A stretch of 64,000 nt of DNA from JACOTK01 sp963743945. GTDB taxonomy: Bacteria > Actinomycetota > Acidimicrobiia > Acidimicrobiales > CADCSY01. The DNA lies in contig CAVURO010000008.1 of NCBI GenBank assembly GCA_963743945.1, positions 248,001 through 312,000 on the forward strand, written 5' to 3'. The notes under the pieces were generated by a model. That model saw only the letters and a list, made by a program, of their open reading frames with translations. It was not told where the DNA came from and searched no databases. Positions within the stretch are counted from its first letter, which is position 1; every line of letters starts with the position of its first letter. Shown here in pieces: positions 1-8,413 of the stretch. The translations under genes and the position numbers were made by a program.

Positions 1-386
1 GTCGTCGAGCAGACCAGGACCGCCCCGGCGGCTTCCGCCTTGCCGGCCAACCAGGCGTCGAAGTCGGGCCTGAACGCCGTCGCCCCGTTGTAGGGCGGGC
101 TTCCCCAGGCGCTCGTGCGATAGTCGATCGTCAGTGCCTGACCGGCGGTCAGCATGGTGGTGCAACGCCGGGTCACCCAGCGTTGGACAGGCGCCTCCTC
201 CCACCATCGGGGAATGAGCCCGTCGAGGATGCGCCCGTAGATGACCCCGCCGTACATGTTCTTCGAGCCGGGGAAGGGACCGCGTTCGAGGAGGCAGACC
301 GAGGCGCCGCCCTGAGCGAGCACCAACGCAGCGGCCGATCCGGCGGGCCCTGCGCCCACGACGACAGCATCGAAACGTTCGGTCAT
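1..386 (-). CDS. FixC-like FAD-dependent dehydrogenase (ETF-quinone oxidoreductase type), partial
   Basis: The 5' part of a flavoprotein that runs off the left edge; about 128 residues are visible. The N-terminus (MTERFDAVVVGAGPAGSAAA) is a dinucleotide-binding Rossmann motif GxGxxG, followed by an acidic strand end (LLERG) and the G-S-K-N-M-Y-G-G segment typical of FixC/ETF-QO proteins. Such enzymes pass electrons from electron transfer flavoprotein to quinone. It starts with ATG one base after the stop of the ETF-alpha-like gene and is the last visible gene of the leftward mycofactocin operon. By inference it would connect the ETF-like protein to the respiratory chain. Substrate specificity cannot be judged because the C-terminal iron-sulfur region is outside the window. 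Confidence 0.85.
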   Translation of the reverse strand, partial: MTERFDAVVVGAGPAGSAAALVLAQGGASVCLLERGPFPGSKNMYGGVIYGRILDGLIPRWWEEAPVQRWVTRRCTTMLTAGQALTIDYRTSAWGSPPYNGATAFRPDFDAWLAGKAEAAGAVLVCST

Positions 387-387
387 G

Positions 388-1347
388 TCAGGTCTCCACG
401 TCGGTTGACGACAACAGTCTGCCGGCCAACTCGTCGATCAGCGCGCGGGCGTCGCAGACGATCGCGAGATCTGCCATGGTCATCATGGGGCAGCTCGCGT
501 CGAGGTTCACCGAGATGATGTGGTCGGGATGGCCGAGGCCACTGGTGTGCTGGACGGCTCCGGATATGGCGAACGCGACATACAGGCGGGGGTTGACCGC
601 GACGCCCGTGGTGCCGATCTGACGCTCGAACGGAACCCACCCCGCATCGGCGGCCACGCGGGTGGCTCCGAGTGAGGCTCCCAGCGCGCCCGCGATCCGG
701 TCCAGGCGGGCGAAGAGCTCGGCACTGCCGAGGCCTTGGCCACCGGCAACGATGCGAGGCGCCTCGGCGAGGTCCATCGTGGCGGGGTCGGGGGCCATGA
801 TCTCCACCAGCTCGGGGTTGGCCGACGAGGAGGTCGGCGAGATCGGGAGGTCGAGCAGTTGCAGTGCGGGCGGGGGCTCACGGCGTTCGACCGACGGATC
901 GACCCCACGGACTCCGGGCTGCATGGTGAGCACCACGGGGACCGGAGTCTCGTAGAGCTCGCTGATCCGGCCACCCCTGCGGGCGACCTCGACGCGGACA
1001 CCACGTGCCGCGATGGTGACCCTGATGGCCCCCGCCAGGAGGGGCCGGCGCAGCACCGCGGCAAGGTGAGGCGCAAGGTCACGACCGTCGGGCGAGGCGG
1101 GCAGGATCACGGTCGGATGAGGGGCGATCGTGTCGAACAGGGCCTCCGCCCATGCGGCGGGTCGGTAGTCGCCCGCCTCCCAGCCCAGCAGCCGGCCGGC
1201 GGGTTGGACCTCCATGGCACGAGCTGCGGCCTCCACCCCCGTGCCGACGAGCAGCGCGGAGCCTCCGCCCTCGGCGATGGTCTCCTCACCGCCGAGCGGC
1301 AGGATGCCGTCGCGGACGGGAACGATCGCGAGCGCACCGGTGCTCAC
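388..1347 (-). CDS. Mycofactocin-associated electron transfer flavoprotein alpha-subunit-like protein
   Basis: A 319-residue protein of normal EtfA length. The C-terminal FAD domain is clear from about residue 200: GGQGLGS, then AADAGWVPFERQIGTTG, then the ISGAVQH motif and a VNLDASCP stretch, matching the GGRG / QVGQTG / GISGA-QH / IN-D series of EtfA. The N-terminal half is more divergent and lies where EtfB would contact it. The GTG start overlaps the stop of the upstream OYE-type gene by 4 bases (GTGA), and a FixC-like gene follows at once. Family knowledge places such ETF/FixC pairs beside mycofactocin genes. The inferred role is to take electrons from mycofactocin-linked flavoenzymes. 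A conventional etfB-etfA pair lies at 36860-38592, so this copy is specialised. Its own beta subunit is not visible and may lie to the left. Confidence 0.85.
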   Translation of the reverse strand: MSTGALAIVPVRDGILPLGGEETIAEGGGSALLVGTGVEAAARAMEVQPAGRLLGWEAGDYRPAAWAEALFDTIAPHPTVILPASPDGRDLAPHLAAVLRRPLLAGAIRVTIAARGVRVEVARRGGRISELYETPVPVVLTMQPGVRGVDPSVERREPPPALQLLDLPISPTSSSANPELVEIMAPDPATMDLAEAPRIVAGGQGLGSAELFARLDRIAGALGASLGATRVAADAGWVPFERQIGTTGVAVNPRLYVAFAISGAVQHTSGLGHPDHIISVNLDASCPMMTMADLAIVCDARALIDELAGRLLSSTDVET

Positions 1348-3320
1348 AGCGAGGCTCCGACCCGTTGGCCCTCGACCACGGCGGCGTGGGCCCGCCGCGG
1401 GGCGACGCAGTCGCCGACCCGATGCACGCTGAACGGCGTTCCCGGCTGTCGGGATGCCTCGGCGAGCTCGAGGTAGAGCCTTTCGACCGGCGCCTGGGGA
1501 ACGGCGAGCACCACCCAGTCGGCCTCACGAAGCTCGTTGCGACCCGTCGGGTGGTGCATGAGGTTGAGCCTGCCGTCCTCGATGCCCGTGACCACCAGGT
1601 CGGTGAGCTGGTCGATCCCCTTGGCCGCCGCCCGGGTGCACCAACCCTCCATGTCGAGGGTGATCCCGAGGTCCTGGCCCACGACCATGCCGGATGTGAT
1701 CACCTCGACCGAGCAGCCTCGATCCGCCAGGAGCTCGGCCACGCTCGTCGCCTGATGGAAGCCGAGCTCGTCGACGACGATCACCCGTCCGCTCGGCGAC
1801 GCAGAGCCATCGAGGACCTCGCGGACGTCGGCCACCCGTGGAACGGAGACGTCGTCCGGGGCCCACCAGGGGCGTTCCGGCTCGGCGCCCGTCGCGACGA
1901 TCACGACGTCGGGCCTTCGAGAGGCGACGAAGGCCGCATCGACGGTGACGCCGAAATGGATGTCGACGCCCAGCCGGGCGCACTCGGTCACCTGGTTGCG
2001 AATGATGTCGCCGAACTCCGCGCGGTTGGGCACGCTCGCTGCGAGTCGGACCTGTCCGCCGGGCGCAGCGTCCCGCTCGTAGACCTCGACCCGATGGCCA
2101 CTCGTCGCAGCCGAGATCGCCGCCTGCATGCCGCCGGGGCCGGCGCCCACCACGAGGACCTTCTTCGGCCGCGCCGGCAGGCTCACGGGGACGGCATCCA
2201 GGGCCGCCTCACGGCCGGTGCGTGGATTCTCGATGCAGCCGAGCCAGCGGTTCAGACCCATGCGACCCACGCATTCCTGGTTGCACGACAGGCACAGGCG
2301 AATGTCGTCGGTATGACCTGCACGGGCCTTGGCGACGAAGTCGGCATCGGCGATCTGCCCACGCACGATGCCGACGAGGTCGCAGTGACCCTCCTCGAGG
2401 GCCCGATCAGCCTGGATGGGGTCCTTGAAGCGTCCGACGCCGACCACGGGAAGCTCGACCGCCTTGCGGATCGCCGAGGGGATGAACATGGCGTAGCCCG
2501 GGGGAACGTGCATCGACGCCTCGATCATGAACAGCGTCGCGGTGGCCACGCCGATGGAGGTGTTGATGTAGTCGACCCGCCCGGATGCCTCGACCATGCG
2601 GGCGACCTCCACCGCCTCGTCGATCGTGGTGCCGCCCTCGATCAGCTCGTCGCCGCACAGCCGCACGCCCAGCGCCAGATCACGGCCGATGACCTCACGA
2701 ACGGCATGCACGATCTGCAGGAGGAGTCGAGCCCGATTTTCGAGGCTGCCCCCGTAGTCATCGCTGCGTTGGTTCGTGGCGGGCGAGAGGAAGCCCCGCA
2801 CGATCGAGCTGTGCGAGCACTGCAGCTCGATGCCGTCGAAGCCGCCTTCGGCACAATGGCCGGCAACCATCGCGTAGCCGGCGACGATCTCGGCGATCTC
2901 GGCGACGGTGACCGCCTTGGGAACCTCTCGGAACATGGGGTCCGCCACCGGCGAGGGCGCCCACACGGGGAGGCGCGAGTACATGCTCGAGGCTTGGCCG
3001 CCGTTGTGGTTGATCTGGGCGAAGATCGGAACCCCGTGGCGGTGGACCGCGTCGGTGATCCGTCGATAGCCGGGGATGACCTCTCGGTGGAACCCGTGGA
3101 TCAGCTTCTCGTAGGGCCAGTCGGTGGGGTGCACCGAGTGCTCCTCGGTGATGATCAGACCCGCTCCTCCGGCGGCGCGGGCGGCGTAGTAGGCGGCGTG
3201 CTGTTCGGTGGGGAGACCGTTCTCGGCGTAGTTGGTGAGGTGCGCCGAGAAGATGATGCGGTTCGCGACGGTGACCGGGCCGATGTTCAGCTTGGTGAAG
3301 AGGTGGCGGTAGCGACTCAT
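1344..3320 (-). CDS. Mycofactocin-system FadH/OYE-family oxidoreductase 1
   Basis: A 658-residue flavin enzyme of the 2,4-dienoyl-CoA reductase/Old Yellow Enzyme class. Residues 1 to about 330 form the FMN-binding TIM barrel (IGPVTVANRIIFSAHLTNYA near the start; INHNGGQ; HSSIVRGFLSPATNQRSDDYGG; GVGRF). A cysteine cluster for one 4Fe-4S centre follows (CLSCNQEC, then a fourth Cys after 11 residues). The C-terminal half has an FAD/NAD Rossmann region (VLVVGAGPGGMQAA). The start overlaps the stop of the second OYE gene by 4 bases (ATGA), and its own stop overlaps the ETF-alpha-like gene by 4 bases, so the genes are translationally coupled. Two such enzymes are commonly found with mycofactocin genes; the natural substrate is unknown. 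It is the intact copy of the pair here. Confidence 0.9.
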   Translation of the reverse strand: MSRYRHLFTKLNIGPVTVANRIIFSAHLTNYAENGLPTEQHAAYYAARAAGGAGLIITEEHSVHPTDWPYEKLIHGFHREVIPGYRRITDAVHRHGVPIFAQINHNGGQASSMYSRLPVWAPSPVADPMFREVPKAVTVAEIAEIVAGYAMVAGHCAEGGFDGIELQCSHSSIVRGFLSPATNQRSDDYGGSLENRARLLLQIVHAVREVIGRDLALGVRLCGDELIEGGTTIDEAVEVARMVEASGRVDYINTSIGVATATLFMIEASMHVPPGYAMFIPSAIRKAVELPVVGVGRFKDPIQADRALEEGHCDLVGIVRGQIADADFVAKARAGHTDDIRLCLSCNQECVGRMGLNRWLGCIENPRTGREAALDAVPVSLPARPKKVLVVGAGPGGMQAAISAATSGHRVEVYERDAAPGGQVRLAASVPNRAEFGDIIRNQVTECARLGVDIHFGVTVDAAFVASRRPDVVIVATGAEPERPWWAPDDVSVPRVADVREVLDGSASPSGRVIVVDELGFHQATSVAELLADRGCSVEVITSGMVVGQDLGITLDMEGWCTRAAAKGIDQLTDLVVTGIEDGRLNLMHHPTGRNELREADWVVLAVPQAPVERLYLELAEASRQPGTPFSVHRVGDCVAPRRAHAAVVEGQRVGASL

Positions 3321-5303
3321 GTCGGACCGGATCGCTCGATGGCCAACGCGGCACGGCGGCCTTCAAGGACCGCCTCGTACAGGGTGCGGGGTGCGACGGC
3401 GTCCCCGGCCTGCAGGTGCCTTTCGCCGGTGGTCCGCCAGAGCTCGTCCTCGCCGAGCTCGTGGCCGCACGTCACGACGGCGCTCACCTCGAGACGCCGC
3501 CTCTCACCGGTGTAGACGGCCTCGACGTCGGCCCAACCGGGTCCCACCTCGCGCAGCAGGCTGCGCTTGTGCAAGGTGACGCCGGCGCCGTGGAGGCGAA
3601 CGTTGGCCGTGCCCATGTCGCCGCTGCGGGCCAACAGGTTGCCGACGACCTGATCGTGGGTGACGAGCTCAACCGGTCGCGCGCCGGCCAACAGCTCGGC
3701 GACCGACACGGCGATGGGCCCACCGATGGGGTCCCACACGAGGATCGGGCCGTTCCCGACAAGCGCAAGCGCTGCATCGATTCCTCCCCGGTGGTGGGCG
3801 TCGAGCAAGGTGCGTGCCTGGATCACCGTCGCCCCGGTCTCGATGCCGAAGGGCAACAGGCCATGGCGAGCTCCGGTGGCGAGGATCACCACCGATCCGC
3901 CCTCGTGCTCAGCGGTCTCGATCCGGCTCGCATCGGCGTCGTGGTCGAGCTCGATTTGCACGCCGAGCGCTCGGCATTCCGCCTCGAGCCAATCCGCCAG
4001 GGTGGCCAGACGTTCCCGTCCGGGGGCCGAGGCGCCGAGGCGGATGGCGCCTCCCAGCCACGAGCGACGCTCGACGAGTCGAACCCGATGGCCTCGCAGG
4101 GCGGCGACCCGGGCGGCCTCCATGCCGGCGACGCCACCGCCGACGACCAGCACCGAGGTGGGCGATGTGGCCCGTCCCGCCACGGGTTGGTCGTCGAGCT
4201 CGTGTCCCGCCGAGGGCTCACCGACACAGGAGACGATGGGGTTGCGATTGTCACGCACCGAGCAGGCCTGGTTGCACAGGATGCACGGTCGAATGCGGCC
4301 GGCATCGCCTGCGGCCGTCTTTGCGACCAGATCGGGATCGGCGATCTGGGCGCGGGTCATCTCGACCAGATCGGCGGCTCCCGAGGCGATGATCTCGTCG
4401 GCCATGGCCACGTCGACGATCGAGCCCTGGGCAATGACGGCGACGGTCGCAGGCACCGCCGCGCGCACCTGACGGGTCAGCTCGATGTTGAAGCCCGGCG
4501 CAACATGGCCGTCGGGTCGGGTGGCCCCAGCCGAGTAGATCGCCCCCCTGACCACGGTGATGCAGTCGACCAGGGGGGCAAGGGCGGCAGCGATCTCGAC
4601 CCCTGCCTCGGGCACGATGCCGGCCCAGGGGGCGAGCTCGTCGCACGACAGCCGCAACCCGACGATGGGGCGTTGATCGGAGGAGCCGAAGGCGTCCGCC
4701 TCGGCTCGCACCGCCTCGAGAACCCGGCGGGCGAAGGCCAACCGGTCCTCGCCCCAGGAGTCGCTGGCGTTGGTTGGTCAGGCCCGAGAGGAACTGGCGG
4801 ATCAGGCTGTGCTGACCGGCGTTGATCTCGACGCCGTCCAGCCCTGCATCGAGCGCAAGGCGTGTGGCGGAGGCGAAGCCGCTCACGACCGCCTCGATGT
4901 CTTCTTCCTCCATCGCCTTGGGCACCTCGCGGGTGTTGACCTCGGGCACCCGCGATGGTGCGAGCAGGGCCGCCTGGCTGAATGCGCTCGCCCCCTGTCC
5001 GCCTGCGTGGTTGAGCCCGACCATCACCAGCGCGCCCTCGGCGTGGATCGCCTCGCCGATCGCCGCCCAATCGTCGCTGCACGACGCGGCCAGGGGTGCG
5101 CGTTCGTAGGGCCAGTCGGATTCGTGCACCGAGGCAGCCTCGAGGACGATGACCCCGGCTCCTCCCGCGGCACGACGGCGGTAATAGGCCAGCGCCTGTG
5201 GCGAGAGTGCACGTCGATGGCCGAGGTTGGTCTCATGCGAGCCGAAGACGACTCGATTGCGTGCCACCCGGCCGCCGAGTTGCAGCGGCTCGAGCAGGTT
5301 CAT
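3317..5303 (-). CDS. Mycofactocin-system FadH/OYE-family oxidoreductase 2, frameshifted
   Basis: A second FadH/OYE-type enzyme of about 660 residues, read in two frames. The start (MNLLEPLQLGGRVARNRVVF) overlaps the mftC stop as ATGA. The barrel reads on through HSLIRQFLSGLTNQR, then breaks; removing one base from the GG at 4766-4767 restores SDSWGEDRLAFARRVLEAV and the rest of the protein. After the break come the 4Fe-4S cluster (CILCNQAC) and the Rossmann region (VLVVGGGVAGMEAA) through to the stop at 3317. The good codon quality on both sides and the match at the join to the NQRSDDYGG motif of the neighbouring copy suggest a recent lesion or a one-base sequence error rather than an old pseudogene. 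If the shift is real, the protein is cut after the barrel and loses the iron-sulfur and FAD parts. Confidence 0.85.
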
Positions 5304-6439
5304 CGCGGGGTGAGCTCGGGCAGTGAGCGAGGGGTGGGGCGCGCGGAGAGGGCGACGGCGACCGGCTTGGAGTGGCCCGGCCCGGGATGTGGCGCCGACC
5401 CGGATCCGACCGACACCAGCGCTTCGTCGGCGTTGCCGAGGACACATTCGGGGTCGGGCCCGTCGAGGGGGAGCCCGGTGAAGAACTTGGCTGCCATGCA
5501 GCCACCCTGGCAGGCATCGTACGAACCGCACGACCCGCAGGCGCCGGGGCTCTGGGGCTCGCGCAACGAGGTGAACAGGTCGCTGCCACGCCAGATGTGG
5601 GTGAAGCCACCGACGTCACGGACGTTGCCCGCCCGGAACTCGTCGTGCAACACGAACGGACAGGCGTACACATCGCCGACCGGGTCGATGAGGCAGACGA
5701 CCCGTCCTGCGCCGCAGAGGTTCAGGCCGGGCAGCGCCTCGCCGAACGCGGAGAGGTGAAAGAAGGAGTCGCCGGTCAGGGTGCGGGGGTGATCGAGCAG
5801 CCAGTCGTACAGCAGGCGCTGCTGGTCGTTCGTGGGGTGCAGCTCGTGCCACGTGTCGGCGCCTCGGCCCGACGGACGCAGCCGGGTGAGACGCAGCTCG
5901 GCTCCGTAGGTGTCGGCGATGGCCTGGAAGGCGTCGAGCTGGGTGACGTTGTCCCGCGTGATGACCACGCTGATCTTGAACGGGCCGAAGCTCGCGGCGG
6001 CAAGGTTCTCCATCGCACGGATCGAGGCGGCGTAGCTGCCCTCTCCTCGCACCCTGTCGTTGATCTCGGCCGTTGCCCCGTCGAGGCTGATCTGCACGTC
6101 GAGGTAGTCCATGCCGGCGAGGCGAACAGCCTTCTCGGCGTCGAGCTTGGTGCCGTTCGTCGAGAACTTCACGCCGACCCGGTGGTCGATGGCGTACTCC
6201 AACAGCTCGAAGAAGTCGGGGCGGACCATGGGCTCGCCGCCGCCGATGTTGATGTAGAAGACCTGCATGGCCTGGAGCTCGTCGATGACGGCCTTTGCCT
6301 CGGCGGTCGAGAGCTCACGGGGGTCACGCCGTCCCGACGACGAGAGGCAGTGCACGCAGGCCAGGTTGCAGGCGTAGGTGAGCTCCCAGGTGAGACAGAT
6401 GGGGGCGTCGAGGCCTGTTTTGAGCTGGTCAACGAGCAT
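5300..6439 (-). CDS. mftC: Mycofactocin radical SAM maturase MftC
   Basis: A 379-residue radical SAM enzyme. The radical SAM cluster is C24-x3-C28-x2-C31 (TYACNLACVHC), followed by the GGGEP motif for SAM binding. The C-terminal SPASM region carries further cysteines (ACGSCGSYDACQGGC and a final PECVLG) for auxiliary 4Fe-4S clusters. In the known pathway MftC acts on the C-terminal Val-Tyr of MftA bound by MftB, giving oxidative decarboxylation and then a carbon-carbon crosslink. The start overlaps the end of mftB by 11 bases and the stop overlaps the next gene by 4 bases. A Pro-rich tail of about 30 residues follows the last cysteine motif. The identification is secure from the adjacent mftB and mftA. 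Confidence 0.95.
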   Translation of the reverse strand: MLVDQLKTGLDAPICLTWELTYACNLACVHCLSSSGRRDPRELSTAEAKAVIDELQAMQVFYINIGGGEPMVRPDFFELLEYAIDHRVGVKFSTNGTKLDAEKAVRLAGMDYLDVQISLDGATAEINDRVRGEGSYAASIRAMENLAAASFGPFKISVVITRDNVTQLDAFQAIADTYGAELRLTRLRPSGRGADTWHELHPTNDQQRLLYDWLLDHPRTLTGDSFFHLSAFGEALPGLNLCGAGRVVCLIDPVGDVYACPFVLHDEFRAGNVRDVGGFTHIWRGSDLFTSLREPQSPGACGSCGSYDACQGGCMAAKFFTGLPLDGPDPECVLGNADEALVSVGSGSAPHPGPGHSKPVAVALSARPTPRSLPELTPR

Positions 6440-6695
6440 GGATGACCTCCGAGGCTTCGAGGGCGACGAGCGAGCGCAGGTAGGCGTCTCGCCGTTCCGA
6501 TGGGATGCCGACCGAATCGAGGGCGGCGTTGACGGATGGGTGGCGGTCGAGTTGGCTCACCAGGTCGACCATCTCGGCAGACTTGAGGAAGGTGAGCCGG
6601 CGGTTCCCGTAGTGGTAGGCGAGCGCCCCGAAGGGCTCGGGCCGAAGGGCCACCTGGGCGTGCAGCTCGTAGGGCTGCGTTGGGTCGAGGGCCAT
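6429..6695 (-). CDS. mftB: Mycofactocin peptide chaperone MftB
   Basis: An 88-residue protein of the PqqD-like RiPP recognition element class, with the typical MftB pattern RPEPFGALAYHYGNRRLTFL followed by a helical second half. MftB binds the precursor MftA and presents it to MftC. The gene lies 18 bp after mftA and overlaps mftC by 11 bp, so the three are very likely one transcript. The ATG at 6695 is the only start that gives the conserved N-terminus. Confidence 0.93.
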   Translation of the reverse strand: MALDPTQPYELHAQVALRPEPFGALAYHYGNRRLTFLKSAEMVDLVSQLDRHPSVNAALDSVGIPSERRDAYLRSLVALEASEVIHAR

Positions 6696-6713
6696 GGACG
6701 TTCCTCTGGTGGT

Positions 6714-6848
6714 CTAGTAGACCCCGCACATCCCGTCGATGGAGATCTCCTCGATCAGCATGTCGTCGGCGAGCATGTCGTCGACGCTCTCGCCGCTGTG
6801 CGTGCTCGTCACCGATTCTTCTGCAGTCGCTGTGTCACTCGGCGCCAT
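6714..6848 (-). CDS. mftA: Mycofactocin precursor peptide MftA
   Basis: A 44-residue peptide ending in IDGMCGVY, the diagnostic C-terminus of MftA; the last Val-Tyr pair becomes the redox core of mycofactocin. The leader is acidic (ADDMLIEEIS just before the core). The start at 6848 follows a good ribosome binding site (GGGGAGG, 5 bases upstream). It is the first gene of the leftward operon, and only 32 bp separate it from the divergent mftF start. Confidence 0.96.
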   Translation of the reverse strand: MAPSDTATAEESVTSTHSGESVDDMLADDMLIEEISIDGMCGVY

Positions 6849-6880
6849 GACGGCCTCCCCGTGGGCAGTATGTTCAAGAT

Positions 6881-8362
6881 GTGGACGCAATCCTAGGGCC
6901 GGCGATGACCGGCGGACACATCGAGGTTTCCGCCATGGCGGTGCCCGCCGCCAGTCGGGTGGTGTTCGATCGCAGGACACGCCTGTTGGCCGATGGAAGA
7001 GCGCTGCTGGGTGGCTCTCCCCTTCGTCTTCTGCGACTCACGGCGGAGGGGGCCGCAGCGGTCTGCTCGATGCGTGAGGGTGTGACCATGGCGGAGATCG
7101 GCGCGGACCGTCCGGGGTCGCGGGCGCGCCTGGTGCGAAGGTTGCTGGCATCGGGCATGGTCCATCCGCGCCAGGGGGCCCCCGGGCCCTCTCACCGGGA
7201 CGTTGCCGTGGTGGTGCCGGTGCGAGACCGCGCCGAGGAGCTTCCCCGCCTGCTGGCCCACCTGGGTCCCGTCGGCGAGGTCGTCGTGGTCGATGACGGC
7301 TCGATCGACGACAGTGGCTCGGTTGCCGAGCAGGCGGGGGCCCGCGTGCTGCGTCGTGCCCGTTCGGGAGGGCCCGCTGCGGCGCGGAACACCGGTCTTT
7401 CGGCGGTCGAGGCGCCGTTCGTGGCGTTCCTGGATTCCGATTGCGAGCCTGCCCCGGGTTGGCTCGACCGGCTTCTCGTCCATTTCGAGGACCCGGCGGT
7501 GGTGGCGGTGGCGCCCCGGATCGTCGAGCCGCTCGGGTCCGACGACTCGGTCCTGGCGCGCTACGAGGCCGTGCGCTCGCCGCTCGACCTCGGTTCCCGG
7601 GAGGGCCCCGTGTTCCCACGCAGCCGCGTGTCGTATGTGCCGGCGGCGGCGCTGGTGGTTCGCCGTGAGGCCGTACTGGCGATCGGAGGCTTCGATGAGA
7701 CGCTCACGACGGGTGAGGACGTCGATTTCGTGTGGCGCCTGGCGACCGGTGGCGCCACCGTCCGTTACGAGCCCGAGAGTCGCGTCGCTCACCACCACCG
7801 GTCGCGCCTGTCGGCCATGCTGGCTCGACGCGTCGCCTACGGAAGCTCGGCGGCGCCCCTCGAGCGGCGTCATCCCGGGAACGTGCCGGCGATCGAGATC
7901 TCGCGCTGGACCTTCGGAGCCTGGAGCCTGCTGGCGTCGGGGCATGCGGTGCTCGGCGTCGGGGTGGCAGTCGGGAGCGCAGCGGTGTTGTCACGTCGGG
8001 CGGGGGACGTCGACGTCGACGAGCCGATCGATCAGCTCGGCTATCAGTTGGCGCGAGTCGGGGTGCTGGGTCATTGGGATGCCGGCCGGCTGATCGCGTC
8101 GGCGGTGACGCGCACCTGGTTGCCCATCTTCGTGCTCGCCTCGCTGTTCAGCCGTCGCGCTCGGGCAGCCCTCCTCGCTGCGGTGGTCGTTCCCGGTCTC
8201 GTCGAGTGGGCACACCGTCGCCCTCGTCTCGATCCCTTCCGCTACCTCGCCATTCGGATGCTCGACGACGGCGCCTACGCAACGGGCGTCTGGCAGGGCT
8301 GCCTCAAAGAGCGCATCGTGGCGCCGCTGTTGCCCCGCCTCACGGGGGGAAAGAGCCGTTAG
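6881..8362 (+). CDS. mftF: Mycofactocin glycosyltransferase MftF
   Basis: A 493-residue family 2 glycosyltransferase. Residues up to about 95 form the MftF N-terminal domain (VVFDRRTRLLADGRALLGGS). The GT-A fold follows: VAVVVPVRDR, VVVVDDGSIDD, the metal-binding LDSDCEP, and TGEDVDFVWRL near the acceptor site; hydrophobic C-terminal segments suggest membrane association. In the known pathway it adds beta-1,4-linked glucose units to premycofactocin. A -10-like TATGTT lies exactly 6 bases before the GTG at 6881, which argues for a leaderless message starting there; the ATG codons at 6905 and 6935 are alternatives. It is divergent from mftA. mftD, mftE and mftG are not in the visible part of this locus. 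Confidence 0.93.
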   Translation: MDAILGPAMTGGHIEVSAMAVPAASRVVFDRRTRLLADGRALLGGSPLRLLRLTAEGAAAVCSMREGVTMAEIGADRPGSRARLVRRLLASGMVHPRQGAPGPSHRDVAVVVPVRDRAEELPRLLAHLGPVGEVVVVDDGSIDDSGSVAEQAGARVLRRARSGGPAAARNTGLSAVEAPFVAFLDSDCEPAPGWLDRLLVHFEDPAVVAVAPRIVEPLGSDDSVLARYEAVRSPLDLGSREGPVFPRSRVSYVPAAALVVRREAVLAIGGFDETLTTGEDVDFVWRLATGGATVRYEPESRVAHHHRSRLSAMLARRVAYGSSAAPLERRHPGNVPAIEISRWTFGAWSLLASGHAVLGVGVAVGSAAVLSRRAGDVDVDEPIDQLGYQLARVGVLGHWDAGRLIASAVTRTWLPIFVLASLFSRRARAALLAAVVVPGLVEWAHRRPRLDPFRYLAIRMLDDGAYATGVWQGCLKERIVAPLLPRLTGGKSR

Positions 8363-8413
8363 GGCCCTCGAAAGGGATCTTCAGCACGATGCGTAGCATA
8401 GTTTTCGCTATTT

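Noticed and set aside
1152..3515. A 787-codon open frame on the plus strand across the OYE1 gene
   Set aside because: Composition is Arg/His/Asp-rich with no family motifs, and it is antisense to a well-supported flavoenzyme. High G+C makes such frames common.
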